Numbered from the stretch's first letter, positions 32,219 to 44,499 are shown. The stretch is DNA of 64,000 nucleotides from Coptis chinensis (GCA_015680905.1 CM027378.1:87635501-87699500); one strand, 5' to 3'. Numbers and translations: made by a program. Notes: generated by a model not told the origin, from the sequence alone.

Positions 32219-32542
32219 CTTTCTAGGAGGAACAACAGTAATAGTTGTTGGTTTCTTGTACAAATCTTGTTCATAATCATAACCGAAACATGAATAAAGA
32301 TCTGCTTCTCCATTATATGTGTAATGAAGCAGCCCAAATTTTGTCTTGTTGACTTAAAGTATCTTGAAGTTATTGGTAAACCATCTTCATAGTCCCAGTT
32401 TCCAAATGCTGGAACATGGCTTCTCTTAAAATCCTTCAAAACAATAACCAAGTAACCAACACACAAACATCAATAACAAGCCAAACAAAAATAAAATTGT
32501 TAAAAATTACACAAGGTATAGTACAAGTGTACTTACATCCAT
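32219..32542 (-). pseudogene. RIN4/NOI-domain gene fragment with its first intron
   Basis: On the minus strand ATG-GAT at 32542-32537 is followed by GTAAGT. A second exon opens after a TTTTGAAG acceptor at 32433 and reads DFKRSHVPAFGNWDYEDGLP, the VPxFGNW signature of the RIN4/NOI (AvrRpt-cleavage) family, with tail KKPTTITVVPPRK before a GTAAAA donor at 32218. A frameshift lies about 20 codons into exon 2. Kept splice sites show that genomic DNA, not mRNA, was captured. RIN4-type proteins are membrane-attached immune regulators; this fragment lacks the C-terminal part. Confidence 0.65.
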
Positions 32543-32811
32543 AGAAGAAGAAAGGAGTTGTGCTTTCTTTTGTAGTTACTGACTAGTGACAAGCAAAGTG
32601 TGTAGAGGTTGGGTGAAGGGGGAGTTAAATAGAGTCGAAAAAGAAGAATGGGGAAAACAACTTTTTGTCAACTTCTATGCACTTCACTAAATCCTCCTTC
32701 TCTTCTAATAGAACAAGACTAAAAAGCATTGAAACAAACTACTGATAAACATTATCGAGGGCTATTCGAGAAACAACTTCAATCATCTTTTTTTTTTTGT
32801 TTGTTTGAACA

Positions 32812-33046
32812 GGAAATGAAGCAGCCGGGAGAATCAGATAGCAGAATCCAACTTCTTCATGAAGTAAGTGGCTCATTTCGTCCAAGTGTTTTGACATGTC
32901 TCATGGGTGTCAGTGGTGCTGGAAGGACCATCCTGATGGATGTACTAGCTGGAAGAAAAACCGGAGGATATATTGAGGGGTCAATCACTATTTTTGGATA
33001 TCCTCTCAACCAGTTTGTTTCTTCTTACACTTTTGAGGAGCAGTAA
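32812..33046 (+). pseudogene. ABCG/PDR transporter exon fragment
   Basis: After a T-rich tract and a TTGAACAG acceptor the frame reads [20 protein letters not shown], then [20 protein letters not shown], then [14 protein letters not shown]. This is the start of the second nucleotide-binding domain of pleiotropic-drug-resistance transporters. The Walker A Lys is Arg and the following Thr is Ile, so it could not bind ATP normally. The similarity stops abruptly at 33046, 25 bp before the COX5b copy. Confidence 0.85.
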
Positions 33047-33071
33047 AGAAAGAATCAATCAATTAGGAAAA

Positions 33072-33557
33072 ATGTGGAGAAGGTTGTCAACTAAGCTTAG
33101 AAACCTACCTGCATCATCATCATTACTAAAACCCAATAATAACTCCATCAGAATCAACAATCTCCAAACCTCTTCCTCTTCTACCCCTCCTCCTCCTTCG
33201 TCCGCTCCTCTCTTTTTAGTTGGGAAGTAGATGGTTGAAGATTTCATGCCAATTGCAACTGGTCATGAAAAGGTGGAACTTGTGGCTCAAATTCTGGGAA
33301 GGGATCTTTTAGAAATCAATCACCCCGTTGGTCCTTTTGGCACCAAGGAAGCGCCAGCTATTGTGAAATCTTATTATGACAAAAGAATAGTTGGATGCCC
33401 CGGTGGTGGTGAAGGTGAGGACGAGCAGGACGTTGTATGGTTTTGGTTAGACAAAGGCCATGCGCAGGTGTGTCCTACGTGTTCTCAATATTTCAAGTTG
33501 GAAGTGATTGGCCCCGGAGGACCTCCAAACGGGCATGGGGATGGCGATCATCATTAG
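33072..33557 (+). pseudogene. COX5B: Cytochrome c oxidase subunit 5b retro-copy, one in-frame stop
   Basis: The frame runs 162 codons from MWRRLSTKLRNL (a mitochondrial presequence rich in Arg, Ser and Leu) through VEDFMPIATGHEKVELVAQ, then GPFGTKEAPAIVKSYYDKRI, VVWFWLDKGHAQVCPTC and LEVIGPGGPP, ending HGDGDHH. This is the full length of plant COX5b, the zinc-binding nuclear-encoded subunit of mitochondrial complex IV. A single TAG sits at codon 53 (33228-33230), between presequence and mature part. No introns are present, whereas plant COX5b genes are usually interrupted, which suggests capture of a retro-copy. An ATG directly after the stop could restart translation of the mature part without targeting sequence. 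Confidence 0.85.
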
Positions 33558-33755
33558 TACATCTGCAACCTTCCTGTCAAAATAAACTTTGGTGAGATAA
33601 TTAGAAAGTTTATACAGCATAGCCTCGGACAGGTTTACATTCTAACAGATCTTTGGAAATAATAAGTAGTCGATTCATCATACTGTTGTTGGAAGTGAGT
33701 GGTGTAGAAGATGCTCCGTGTCTCAAGAAGCCTCTTGTATGTTATCTAGAATCAA
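33558..33755 (+). other. Probable 3' UTR of the COX5b copy
   Basis: AT-rich sequence between the COX5b stop and the GA-rich right end of element 2. It contains AAATAAAC and AATAAAAAT words that could act as polyadenylation signals. No poly(A) remnant is visible. Confidence 0.4.
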
Positions 33756-34171
33756 ATAAAAATCGCCACCGTAGAAAAGAGGGATAGCAGATTCAGTGTT
33801 TTAATGGCAGATTTGAGAGAGGAGAGAGGGGAGATTGGGTTGCTGGGATTGATGGAGAAAGACTGAAATGAGAGAGAAAAGCCTAAACTATTTAATGTTA
33901 GAGAGAGTGTGCCTAGGTCAGAAGGGATAGAGAGGAGAGAGAGTGAGAAAAGTTGGAGAAATAGTGTGTAGGGTCGGAAGGGAGAAAACATTGAGAAAGA
34001 AAAAATCACATAAAATTGTTTGATAAAGGGGTGAGGAGAGAGAAAGAGAGTACGTGGAGTCGAACAAAATCAATAAAGTTGAGAGAGAGGAGAGAGAATA
34101 AAAAATAGTTTGAAGTCACGTGAATTTGTTTGGTCCGAAAGTTTTTTTATTCGGGAAGTCCTTACTAGAGA

Positions 34172-34173
<2 letters not shown>

Positions 34174-34226
<53 letters not shown>
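34174..34226. repeat. (TA)n microsatellite at the edge of element 2
   Basis: About 26 TA units immediately outside the right end, hiding any target duplication. Confidence 0.9.
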
Positions 34227-34228
<2 letters not shown>

Positions 34229-34238
34229 AGGTTTTTTA

Positions 34239-34256
34239 CCCGGCCATATGGCCGGG
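34239..34256. other. Perfect 18-bp palindrome
   Basis: CCCGGCCATATGGCCGGG equals its own reverse complement and sits just after the TA run in otherwise AT-rich DNA. Confidence 0.85.
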
Positions 34257-36639
34257 CTCTTTTAGAGATTCCACTTTTATTTCCACTTTTAATCTTGTGT
34301 GGTTGATATCTTCATAAAAAAACTAAAACTTAATGTTGTGTTCCCATAGAGTTATCATCCCACCTAGTGTAGTTGCTTCCATATGTGTTTTAGTAAATGA
34401 CCATAATCCATTGAATTGGTATCTCCAATGCATCTTCAAAGTTGTCAAAGTGGCATTTAAATTTGAATTTACCTAGTAATGAACCAATTCCTGGATCATT
34501 TTCCAAATGAGAATCTCCATAGCGTGTGCTTCAAATCTTCTCTTGTTTCGCACATACATTAAAGCAACACTCTCCACCATAGGATGACATTTAGCTCAAT
34601 AATTAGTGTTGATATCATGGCCACTCATTTTCCAATGTTATCTAAACCTTCTCTATAAAATGCTCATATTACTTAAAGTCCTAGATTGCCCTCATAAACT
34701 CCATCTGTTTTGATCTTGACCTCTGACATATTATTATGTGCAGTGACAAATTCGCTAGCTAGGTACTACCAATCATAGTCACAAATTCGGAATTATTCAG
34801 CCTCAATTCGGCAAAGATGAAATCGTTAAGTCGTACAAATTTGTTAAAAAAATAAAAAAAAATCGAAAAAGCCATAAATAATTAAAATATAAAATAGTAT
34901 GTAGTATGTGATTATGCATCATGTCAAGGTTACTTCGAGCATATATCAAATTCAAAATTTGCAAATATATATATGTAAAGTTTTGTTATATCTTACGATA
35001 TCCTACAATTAATTGCAATTTAGAAAATAAAATATTAAAATAAATTAATAGAAAGCTATCCATCATAAAAAAAAAAAAAATCGCTAAAAATTAGTAAACA
35101 TCAAGAATTATGAGACCTTTACCATTTTTATTTTTTATTCGTTTTGAAATTTGGTAACCTGTCAATTTGGAGACTTTTTACGTTCTTTAGAAAAAATCAG
35201 AGATTTTTGTGACTAAGCTCCCAATATGCACGAATGTCCTCAAAATTGTTATTTTTGTAAAGTGGTAATTTTGAGCGATCACGGTTCTACTACTTGACAA
35301 AGTTTGTAATGGCTCATTGGTTTATTTGATTGTGGCAGCATAGCCTAAACTTTGTGAGTTGTTTAGGTAAAAATCAAAACCACTCCAATTCAATCAGTTC
35401 CGAGTCTTAAATTTTAATAAGTTTATAAAACTCATGATCTTCATGCTATACTAAGCTGTATGTATCAGTAATAACGACCCAAATATCTAGTTACTTTTTG
35501 TGCCACAAATTGCATATGCATAGCGTTGTAGCTGTTGAATTGGCTACACTGCTAACCATTTTTGTTCTCAATCCGGTATTCACAAGAGACCACAAAGACT
35601 GTGGTAGCATTAAACCTAGCAGGACTACAGGAATGCTCCAAATTCTTCTATTCAAAATTTGCAACTCAATCTCATATGTGAACATTCAATTCCTAGAAAT
35701 ATATTTTAGCAATAATAAGATTTGTTATACATTAGGAATCCCCTAATTAATAGCAACACTTATATTAGCAAGGATAAAGAAATCACACAAACAGATGTAC
35801 AGTAAATACAGTTATAGGATCACAAACCTTTTGCCTGCACTGAAAGGATTATAAATATAGCATCACATATATGCATTTTCTTGATCGAAAATCCAAATGC
35901 TCAATAACCATTCAAGATTTTCTAGCACTATACGTCAATCTCACCTGCCAATATGCATAATATTTTTGGATAGCATCTTCTGATTGAATCCGGTTAAGCC
36001 CTAATTGTTGCAAGACCAAATGGCAATGTAACATTATAACTTAGTATGTAGCTTATTAAGATAAAGACCTGCACGAAAAATTTAGAAGTAACAATACCTA
36101 TAACTGAGAGATTAAAGTGCTTGATAGAATTGATAGAGTATCTATAACAATACCTCTGACAAAGGATTCATGATTCATCACGTACAATATAAATCCAAGC
36201 AAAACTTGATAAAGAAAAAAAAAACGTGAGGGAGTGGTCATCTATTATAGCAAATCATGTAAAACCAAAGAATGGGGTACGTTTTTGGGGGATTGCTTGC
36301 AAAGGTTGTTATTTGCAGAGTTCTTTAGCTTGTTATTGCAAGGAATTAAATGACTGTGATAATTATTAGCGTAAATATTTAGAGTTGGTTTAGCAAGGTT
36401 TCCTTATTAGAGTTGTATGAGATTTTCTTGTGAGATGTTGATTGACTTATTAGAGTTGTGATGTATTAGGAAACTTGTTGAGATTAAGAGTTCACGTTGT
36501 ATTAGGAAGCTTCTTATGCTTAATTAAGAGTGTCCACGTGGCATACTTATGTCTCAAGAATGCGCCACCTAGGAAAAAGGTTGTCCACATAAGATGTACT
36601 CTGCTTTAATATAGAGAGAGGTGATTGCTAGATTTTTCT
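34257..36639. other. Intergenic, no gene seen
   Basis: AT-rich DNA. Open frames of 60-80 codons near 35.5 kb on both strands lack any family feature. Poly(A) runs near 35068 and 36212 hint at old retroposons, but no duplications were found. Confidence 0.4.
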
Positions 36640-38404
36640 TTTTCAATAGGGGAAGAATTCCCATTATAATAGGAGAATGCTTTTCGTTTTAATTAGAAAT
36701 GCTATAATTTCTCTTTTCAATAGAAAGACAAATTCCCTTTTTAATAAGAGTTGATGACACATAATTTGAAGAGAGTCAGAAAAATACCCCTTGTGGGAGC
36801 TTTAATATTAATACTAGAAAGTAGACCCGTGCATACGCACCGGCTCTTTTAAAATTCTAACAAACCGTGATTCATGTTTTCGTCGTTAACTCGTTTTAAT
36901 TTCTCAACAAATTATTTTAATTAAGTTTTAAAAACCCGTTTTTTAACTGGGGGAGAGATACCATTTTAATAAGAGAATGATTTATGTTTTAATCAGAAGT
37001 GCTAGAATTTCTTTTTTCTAATAGATGAAGAATTTCCGTTTTAATAGGAGAATAATTTATGTTTTAATTAGAAATGCCTAAAAAAAGAAATTCAATAGGA
37101 AAGGAATTTCTGTTTTAATAGGAGATGATGATGTGGAACTTTAATAGAGCTCGAAAAATACCCCATGTGTAACTTTAATACTAGCTTGTAGGCCCGTGCA
37201 TACGCACCGATTCTTTTGAAAATATTTTGATTTCTTTTAGAAAATTGGGACTAACGTTTTAGTCGTTAACCTGTTTTAATTTTCTAACAAATTGTTTTAA
37301 TTAAGTTTTAAAAGCCGTTTCTTTTTCAATTGGGAGAGAGATTATGTTTTAATAGGAGAATAATTACCGTTTTAATTAGATATGCTAGATTTTCCCTTTT
37401 CAATAGGGGAGGAATTCCCATTTTAATAGGAGAATGATTATCGCTTTAATTAGAAGTGCTAGAATTTGTTTTAATAGGAGAGAAATTCCCGTTTTAATAG
37501 GAGATGACGTGGAATTTTAATAAAGCTCGAAAAATACCCCTTGTGGGAGTTTTAATATTAAGACTAGCTTGTAGGCCTGTGCATACGCACTGGCTTTTTA
37601 AAAATATTTATATTTTATTTAGAAAATTGGGACTACCGTTTTAGTCACTAACCCATTTTAATTTTCTAACAAATTGTTTTAATTAAGTTTTAAAAACCCA
37701 TTTTTTCAATTGGGAGAGAGATCATGCTTTAATAGGAGAATAATTCTCGTTTTAATTAGATATGCTAGATTTTCATTTTTCAATAGTGGAGGAATTCCCA
37801 TTTTAATAGGAGAATGATTCCCGCTTTAATTAGAAGTGTTATAATTTGTTTTAATAAGAGAGGAATTCCCGTTATAATAGGAGAGAAATTTCCATTGTAA
37901 AAAAAGATTCCTATTTTTCAAATAGGAGAGAAATTCCCATTTTAATAGGAGATGACATAGAATTTTAATAGAGTTAAAAAAATACCCCGTGTGGGAGCTT
38001 TAATATTAAGACTAGAAAGTAGACCCGTGCATACGCACCGGCTCTTTTAAAAATTTGCTCAACAATCATAACAAATTGTGATTCCTATTTTCGTCGCTAA
38101 CCTATTTTAATTTCCTAACAAATTGTTTTAATTAAGTCTTAAAAACTCGATTTAATTTCTTAACAAATTGTTTTAATTATGTTTTAAAAACCCGTGTTTT
38201 TTAATTGGGGAGGGATACCATTTTAATTTGGAAATAAAGAGTTTTTATGGTACTATTTGAGTTTTGGTTTTAAAAGGAAAGGAGATTCCCGTTTGAAGTT
38301 AGATTCTAAAAGGAAAAGAGTTTCCCGTTTTAAGTTAACTATTAAGTTGATGACGTGAAATTTTAATAGAGCTCGAAAAATACCCCTTGTGGGAGCTTTA
38401 ATAT
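36640..38404. repeat. Tandem array, about 4.5 units of 370-460 bp
   Basis: Units start at CTAG at 36814, 37181, 37564 and 38022, each followed by GTAG.CC.GTGCATACGCAC. Each ends with GAGCTCGAAAAATACCCC and TTTAATATTAA. A partial unit precedes (36640-36813). Within units a ~40-bp subrepeat with TTTTAATAGGAGA and GGAATTCCCGTTTT is itself reiterated. GTGC-ATAC-GCAC is a small hairpin. The last unit ends at an ATAAATATAGATATAAG tail. The identity is not recognised. Confidence 0.8.
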
Positions 38405-38678
38405 TAAGATATAAATATAGATATAAGTCTATAATTTTGCTTGGATTAATTTACAATGTGGTTATAATGTTAAGAATATGCCTCTATCCCTCCCATATAT
38501 ATAGGGTGATCTTGGATACACTCATACACCCATTAAAATACTCCCATACCCCATAACTAACATAAATTTTTGCTATACCCCAATAACTGTCTAAATTCAA
38601 TAATATCTCCCATATATTTTTGGGGTATTTTCTACAAGGGTAAAAGGATTAAAAAAACAGAAAAACAAAATAACGACA
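38405..38678. other. Short intergenic stretch before chromovirus C
   Basis: AT-rich sequence without a gene. It ends at CGACA just before the LTR terminus TGTCACAGCCCG. Confidence 0.4.
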
Positions 38679-39347
38679 TGTCACAGCCCGAATTTCTAAA
38701 CAATTACACAATGAATATTTGAAATATAAATATCTCAAACATCGCTATGTTATTGTCTAAAAACCCAGGCTATGACGGGGTAGATACAACACATGCCAAA
38801 AACCTAAAACCCCACATCATAAAAGAATCAACTTAAATTAAAATAATCCCAAGAATTTTCCACCATCACTTTATTAAGCCATCTTCCGTCCAAAGAGAAT
38901 ATCAATAAACTCTATGAATAAAATTCCTCACTACCATGTTCTCATGTCATGCTAATAAGTAAACTACGTTATTATATCATTCCAATAAGAATCAGACCTA
39001 ATAAAAGAACTAACAGACTGCTACAGGCAAGAATCCAAATCACACGCCGCGGTTCCACTGCCTTCCACCTATGTTCCCAAGAACACACCCACGTTGCCAA
39101 AACAAAGCAAACATGGGTCAAGAAAATGGAATTTGCTGGTATGAGTAGACTAACCACATATAAACATTTCCAGTCTTTACTTATCAAACTAACTCTTTAA
39201 ATATATCATAACTTAAACATTCTCAGTTTGGAAGACATGTAGTTCCGTCATTTCAACCGGCATAGTTTCTTCCCAAGCAAGACTTCCATTCTATTAACTC
39301 ATTATAATAACTCGTTTTAATAACTAAGTAATTTAATTAAAACTTAC

Positions 39348-40123
39348 TGATAAACACCCAAAAGTGTATTATGAAACCCCATTGAGACATATAAATTTGG
39401 TTAATTATGTGTTTAATAATGATGAAATAAATATGTTTTCATACTTTTGCAGGTATTTACATTAAACATGGAAATATTGGTTAAACCTGAAATAAAGCAC
39501 GAGGAACGGCGTATATACGAATTCTCCCAAATCCACACAGAAGCATCAAACTTCCAAAGCTCCTACCCCTCGAACTAGGACTCCGAATGCGACACGAGAG
39601 ATACTCAGACAATCAGGGCGATGAACTCTACGCATAGGCGGGAAATTGTAACACTGCCCAAAATACCGGACCGCCACTAGACTGCACATGGACCCACTAT
39701 CTTGGGGACCACAAGATTGGATGAGTCATCAATCATGGAGCATGTCAAGACAAAGATAACAAATTATTGGTGCAAAGTTGACACCTTGCATGTAATAAAT
39801 TAGATTAGGTGTTAATAGTGAAAAAAAAGGCAAGGTGTCACTTTGTTTTAATGTGGTGGATAAAAATTCATTAATGTGGTTTGATAATTCACGGGAGGAA
39901 ATGAGATTTCTCTCAAATGGAAAAGAAATTAGACAAGGGTGGGGGACACTCCATTTACTCCCTTGACTTATTTTCCTCACATGACATTATTTTTTAGTTC
40001 CTTAGTGAAAGAAATGTTAAGTTAGTTTTTTAGTTTTTATTAGAAAGCTTGTAATAGTTTTAATGGAGGAACACTTGTTTCTTCTAGAAAATTAAATAGA
40101 AGTGAGTTTGATTGTTTAGCTTT

Positions 40124-40211
<88 letters not shown>

Positions 40212-40853
40212 GTTTATAAATCCTTGTCCCAAGGATCATGAGCTAACTTCCCCTTTGGGGAGTTAATCCAACTCATGTGAGGGTAAATCAATTTTTGTTG
40301 GTTTGATAGGTTGTTAGGAAGAACAACTAGCTCTACACCCTATCCCAAAATGATAGTTGGTGTAGTGTCTAGTTAGGAATCAAAACAATGAGCTTAGAGA
40401 TAAGTCATTGTTTAGTTCCACTTGCTAGCATGTGTGAGCTCTTAAGTGAGCCATACATGCTAGGGATCAAATCTTTTCTTCCATTAGGGGCTTGTCTATG
40501 AGTCTAGGAAGGATCAAATAACCTTTTTCAAATCAACAACTAATGATAGTTCACATGAGGAGGATTAACTCTCCACCTTTTCTTTCAAATCTCTATTTTG
40601 GTATTAAGTGCATGTTTTCAACTTTAATGTCTTTCTTAATGTTTGTATAGGAAGGAAATCCTAGCTTAAATATTATAACCTTACTCCTTAGTTCCCTTAA
40701 TTGTAACATCCAATTTGTAGTTGTTCTAAACTTTAGGTTAGTTCGAATCCTTATTCAAACTCTATGAAACAAAGATCGTGAGTAAGGAACCTTGAGTGCT
40801 TTTGCATCAATTTAGAGTTCAAAACTCTAAGTAGTAGTAACAAGCATATATCA
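39348..40853 (+). repeat. 5' LTR of element B
   Basis: 1506 bp, TGATAAACACCC...ATATATCA. It contains a CT microsatellite of roughly 37 units (about 40125-40200), about twice as long as in the 3' LTR. Apart from the microsatellite, differences from the 3' LTR concentrate in the first 250 bp. Confidence 0.93.
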
Positions 40854-40855
40854 AA

Positions 40856-42612
40856 TGGCTATTGTTTTCTAAAGCCATAGAACTTGTGCTAAAGATCGGA
40901 AGTTGCATCAAGGGGGAACCCCATTCTCTTCCTTCCTTTCCTTTTCGCTCGCTTTCGCTTTTTGTTGTTTTTTCGTATTTTTGCCTCGCGATAGACCTGT
41001 AATCTAAAAATTGCTCCACTTTCAGGTACCAAAAGTTAGGACTGGGAAAGATAAATACAGGCGATTATAAGACTTCTGAGAAAATTTGAAAGTATTCTGA
41101 ATTACTGGACACGCGTGCGCAGTTGTGGAGTCGCGTGAGCGAGTGGGACCCGCGTCCGCGGGTGAATTTCTTCAGTTGTTGCTCCTGTTCAACCACCAGC
41201 ATCTCCTGATCTACCTTGATCCATTTCCAGGCCTAAATATCTGGCCCTGTACCTGAAAAATTCGATAATCCTTTGGGATTAATCGCGTCGACGAATTGAA
41301 ACGTTTGTTTCAGTTCAAGGGTGAAAACGCGGGAAGCTACAGGTTCCAATTTTCAGTATTATTGTAATTTTTTTATTATGTTTTTCTGCATGTATGCCAT
41401 GTATATAGTATTAGGAAATATTTATGGATTATTATTTAAGTTTTAGCCTTGAATTATGTATGAATCAAGTTCGTATACCGGTAAATATTTATATACGATT
41501 ACTTGGACATGATCTGCATATTAATGTATATTTACATATTAATGGTACTGTTTGGCATGGGTATATGTCTTTCTACGTATAAATGTTTCTTGTTACATGT
41601 TTGATATTTCTCTACGTATACGTACACAGTATTGTCTAATAAATCGATTTTGTCAAGAAAGAGGAGAACATTCCAACGAGGGTTAAAATCTGAGTTGGGT
41701 AAGTTGTTTCTAAACCCTATGGGGTAAAGCTGCTCTCTATAGGACATTCGCAATCTCAATGAGTATTGTCGAAATCGATTTATTATGCAATACAAGAGTC
41801 GTATTTTAGTTTAGGTATAATACTTTGCATGTTTAGTTTTGTCGCCTATTCTCATTATGTATAATCGTATTCGTATGATAATGTATTTAGATAATGCATG
41901 AGTGATTCAAATTCGCCATATCGCTTGATATATCGCTTACGTAATATCGATTTACAAATTAGCGCGTACATATATATTATTATTGATGTATATTTGCCCT
42001 GCGTATGGAAATATTTATCGATGACACAAGCTTGCCTATTCGTATAGCTATACGTATGAGTAGAGTATCTTCACATGCTACTGCACTTAGTATTGTATGA
42101 GTAGATCGTATTTGCATGTTTGTATTTTAACCCTTGCATAAATCTTTAAAAATTAAATTAAATTAAATTAAATTAAATTAAATTAAAATTAATACCACCT
42201 TTGCATAAATTTTAATTCCATAAATCTTAAATCATATTCCAATGGTGTCTAGGAAACTTGGAAGATTGAGGTTACTTAATTAGAACCGTGCTTGGACGGA
42301 AAGCCTCCCTCATATCTCTCTTGTGACCTGGCTGTTGGTTTATGCACACATATTCCTAGCTTCACTGCTACGTTAGCAGCAGCTTAGGCATATGTTGTTA
42401 AACTATAATGCTTAAGATAATAATAAAATTCGAGTCCTACTAAATTCCTTCTGCTTGCATGAGATTAAGGTCCGGTTCCACTAAAGAAATTGAACATACC
42501 TATCGCCGAAAAAAAATACGATAAGCAATTGCGTAAGTTCTCACCTAAAAATTGTTATTCTTCTCGCTAATTACCTTCATCACAATCCTTCGCCGCCATC
42601 AACTTCGCTATT
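40856..42612 (+). other. Primer-binding region and leader of element B
   Basis: TGGC starts 2 bases after the LTR as in element A; the rest of the site (TATTGTTTTC) does not match a tRNA end I can name. The 1.7-kb leader has no credible ORF. A TTAAA pentanucleotide repeat lies at about 42150-42186. Confidence 0.5.
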
Positions 42613-44471
42613 ATGGCCGACGATCCCACCACCAGAGAAGCCCCTCTCGGACTTCTATAATTTGGATTACGTGAAGGACCTTCTTCCCCGCATCAAACTT
42701 GAGGACATTGTCGGTGATTTTTTCGTATCCCACCAAACGCTTTTCAGTTTGTTACCAATATATCATGGTTTGGAGCACGAAAAACCGCATAATCATCTTC
42801 GTGAGCTTCAACAAGTGGCAACAACATTTCATCATCCAAATAGCCTCTAAGGAACAACTCTTGCTTCGATTTGTTTCCATTCACTTTAGCGGAAAAAGCG
42901 TCAATCCGCTAGCAGGACAACAATCACAATCCATAGACACATGGAATAAACTAGTTCAGCTTTCATGCTTCAGTTTTACACTCGAGAAAAAAACAACCGA
43001 AATGCTTCGAAAATTCAATTCTTTTCACAAAAATCCTCATGAATCCTTTTACGTAAGCATGGAGTCGCTTTTATCGATCTTCCGTTAGAATGTCCTCATC
43101 ACCAACCGGAAAAAGTCATTCCTTGTTCGCTCATTCTTTAATGGTCTTTCGATCATAAAAAGAAACTCTTGATATAATGAACGGCGATTGCTTCATGGAC
43201 AAAAGAGCTACCGAAAGCTTATACTTTTCTTGAAAACAAGCGAAAAAAGGGTACACACCGGGTAACACCGAAGTCGCCTAGGTTATCAAAGGACAATGTT
43301 ACAAAGGCCACATCTATTTTTGAGGTAAAACCCGATCCCAAAATAAAAATTTGATAGAATCCCTAACTAAAAAGTAGATGCCCTTGCGGTTCAAGTAAAC
43401 GATCAACTACCAAAACCGGTCATGAACGCGTTGACATCCCTTGTGTCCTTTTGTCTTAGTCCCGACCATCCCGATGCATATTGTCCCTTGTTATATGCTT
43501 CCCCTACTCAACAATCGGAGGAGGCATGTGCATTCAACATTCCCAATGCACCGTGGAGACAACATCCGAATTTCGCTTGGCGCCAAAATAACCAACAAAT
43601 GGGGCTCCTCCGGTTTCGCTTAATCCACCTGTTAAGCTCTACCAACAATTTTATTCTATACCGCCAAGGAAATAATCAACAATACCAACAAGGTCAATTT
43701 CCAAATAATTCCAATGCTAATTATCAAACCAACCGCAGCCTTGTTCCAACTAATCCAGATCCCAACTATAATCAACAACTTCTAAGCAATAATCGAGAAC
43801 TACTACCTCTTGCACAACCTGCGCCAACCATTACGGATAGGACAAATGAGACTTTCTTGGCTTACATGAACCAACAAATCTCAAATTTTAACGCCTATCC
43901 AACAATCACTTCAAAGAATTTGCGCAAGAAAAGAGTCGAAAGGCGTGTTTCTGCACAAGCGGTTCCAAACCCTAAACCAAAAACACGACCTTTGGAAACT
44001 AATGCCCTCGGTACAAGCACCCCCAACCAAGGTGAGGTGCATGCAATCACTACTCTACGATCTGGAAAAACTGTAGACAATCAGATACGTATGCCAGATG
44101 ATCAACCAAAAGAAAAAGAGGGTTCCAAGGAATCTATTTCTAATAATGAACCTATGGAAGATTCACCAGATTCAACAGAGTCAACACCTCAGAATGTAGG
44201 AAACAAGCAAGTAGACCCTTTTGCCAAATTCCGCCCTAAGGCACCATTTCCTGCACGCTTGGCAAAGAATAAACCTGATGAGAATTTTGCTGAAATTCGA
44301 GAGACTTTTCAAAATTTAACAATCAACTTACATTTTCTCGATGCCTTAAAATTATTACCAAAACATGCAAAATTTCTGAAAGATATGTGCACCACAAGAA
44401 GGAGAACTAATGTTCCTCAACAAGCGTTCCTCACTCGACGGTTTCCTCCATCACCAACAACAATGGTATAG
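42613..44471 (+). pseudogene. Athila gag of element B, multiply frameshifted
   Basis: MADDPTTREAP start, quick frame loss, then core pieces YHGLEHEKPHNHL and SIDTWNKLVQ in different frames. The long C-terminal piece (43422-44471) has NIPNAPWRQHPNFAW, a Q/N-rich linker, then PKAPFPARLAKN, HLPKHAKF-like text and DMCTTRRRTNVPQQAF. The linker part is open over 349 codons while the core is shattered. Confidence 0.8.
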
Positions 44472-44499
44472 TAAAATACAAGGACCCCGGTAGACCAAC

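Larger units (their letters stand above)
27845..34170 (+). mobile_element. Mutator-like element 2 with FAR1-type transposase and captured genes (Pack-MULE-like)
   Basis: The outer about 70 bp at 27845-27910 and 34090-34170 are inverted copies (CTCTAGT.AGGACTTCCC, then GGACCAAACAAATTCACGTG), and further in both ends are CT/GA-rich. Inside lie a MULE transposase on the plus strand and, between it and the right end, pieces of at least four host genes. No target duplication could be found because the right flank is a TA microsatellite. Autonomous-type structure, but the transposase is disabled by stops. Confidence 0.8.

Noticed and set aside
35491-35746. Possible small gene near 35.5 kb (frames on both strands)
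   Set aside because: No motif, no splice-consistent extension, and AT-rich composition like the surroundings.
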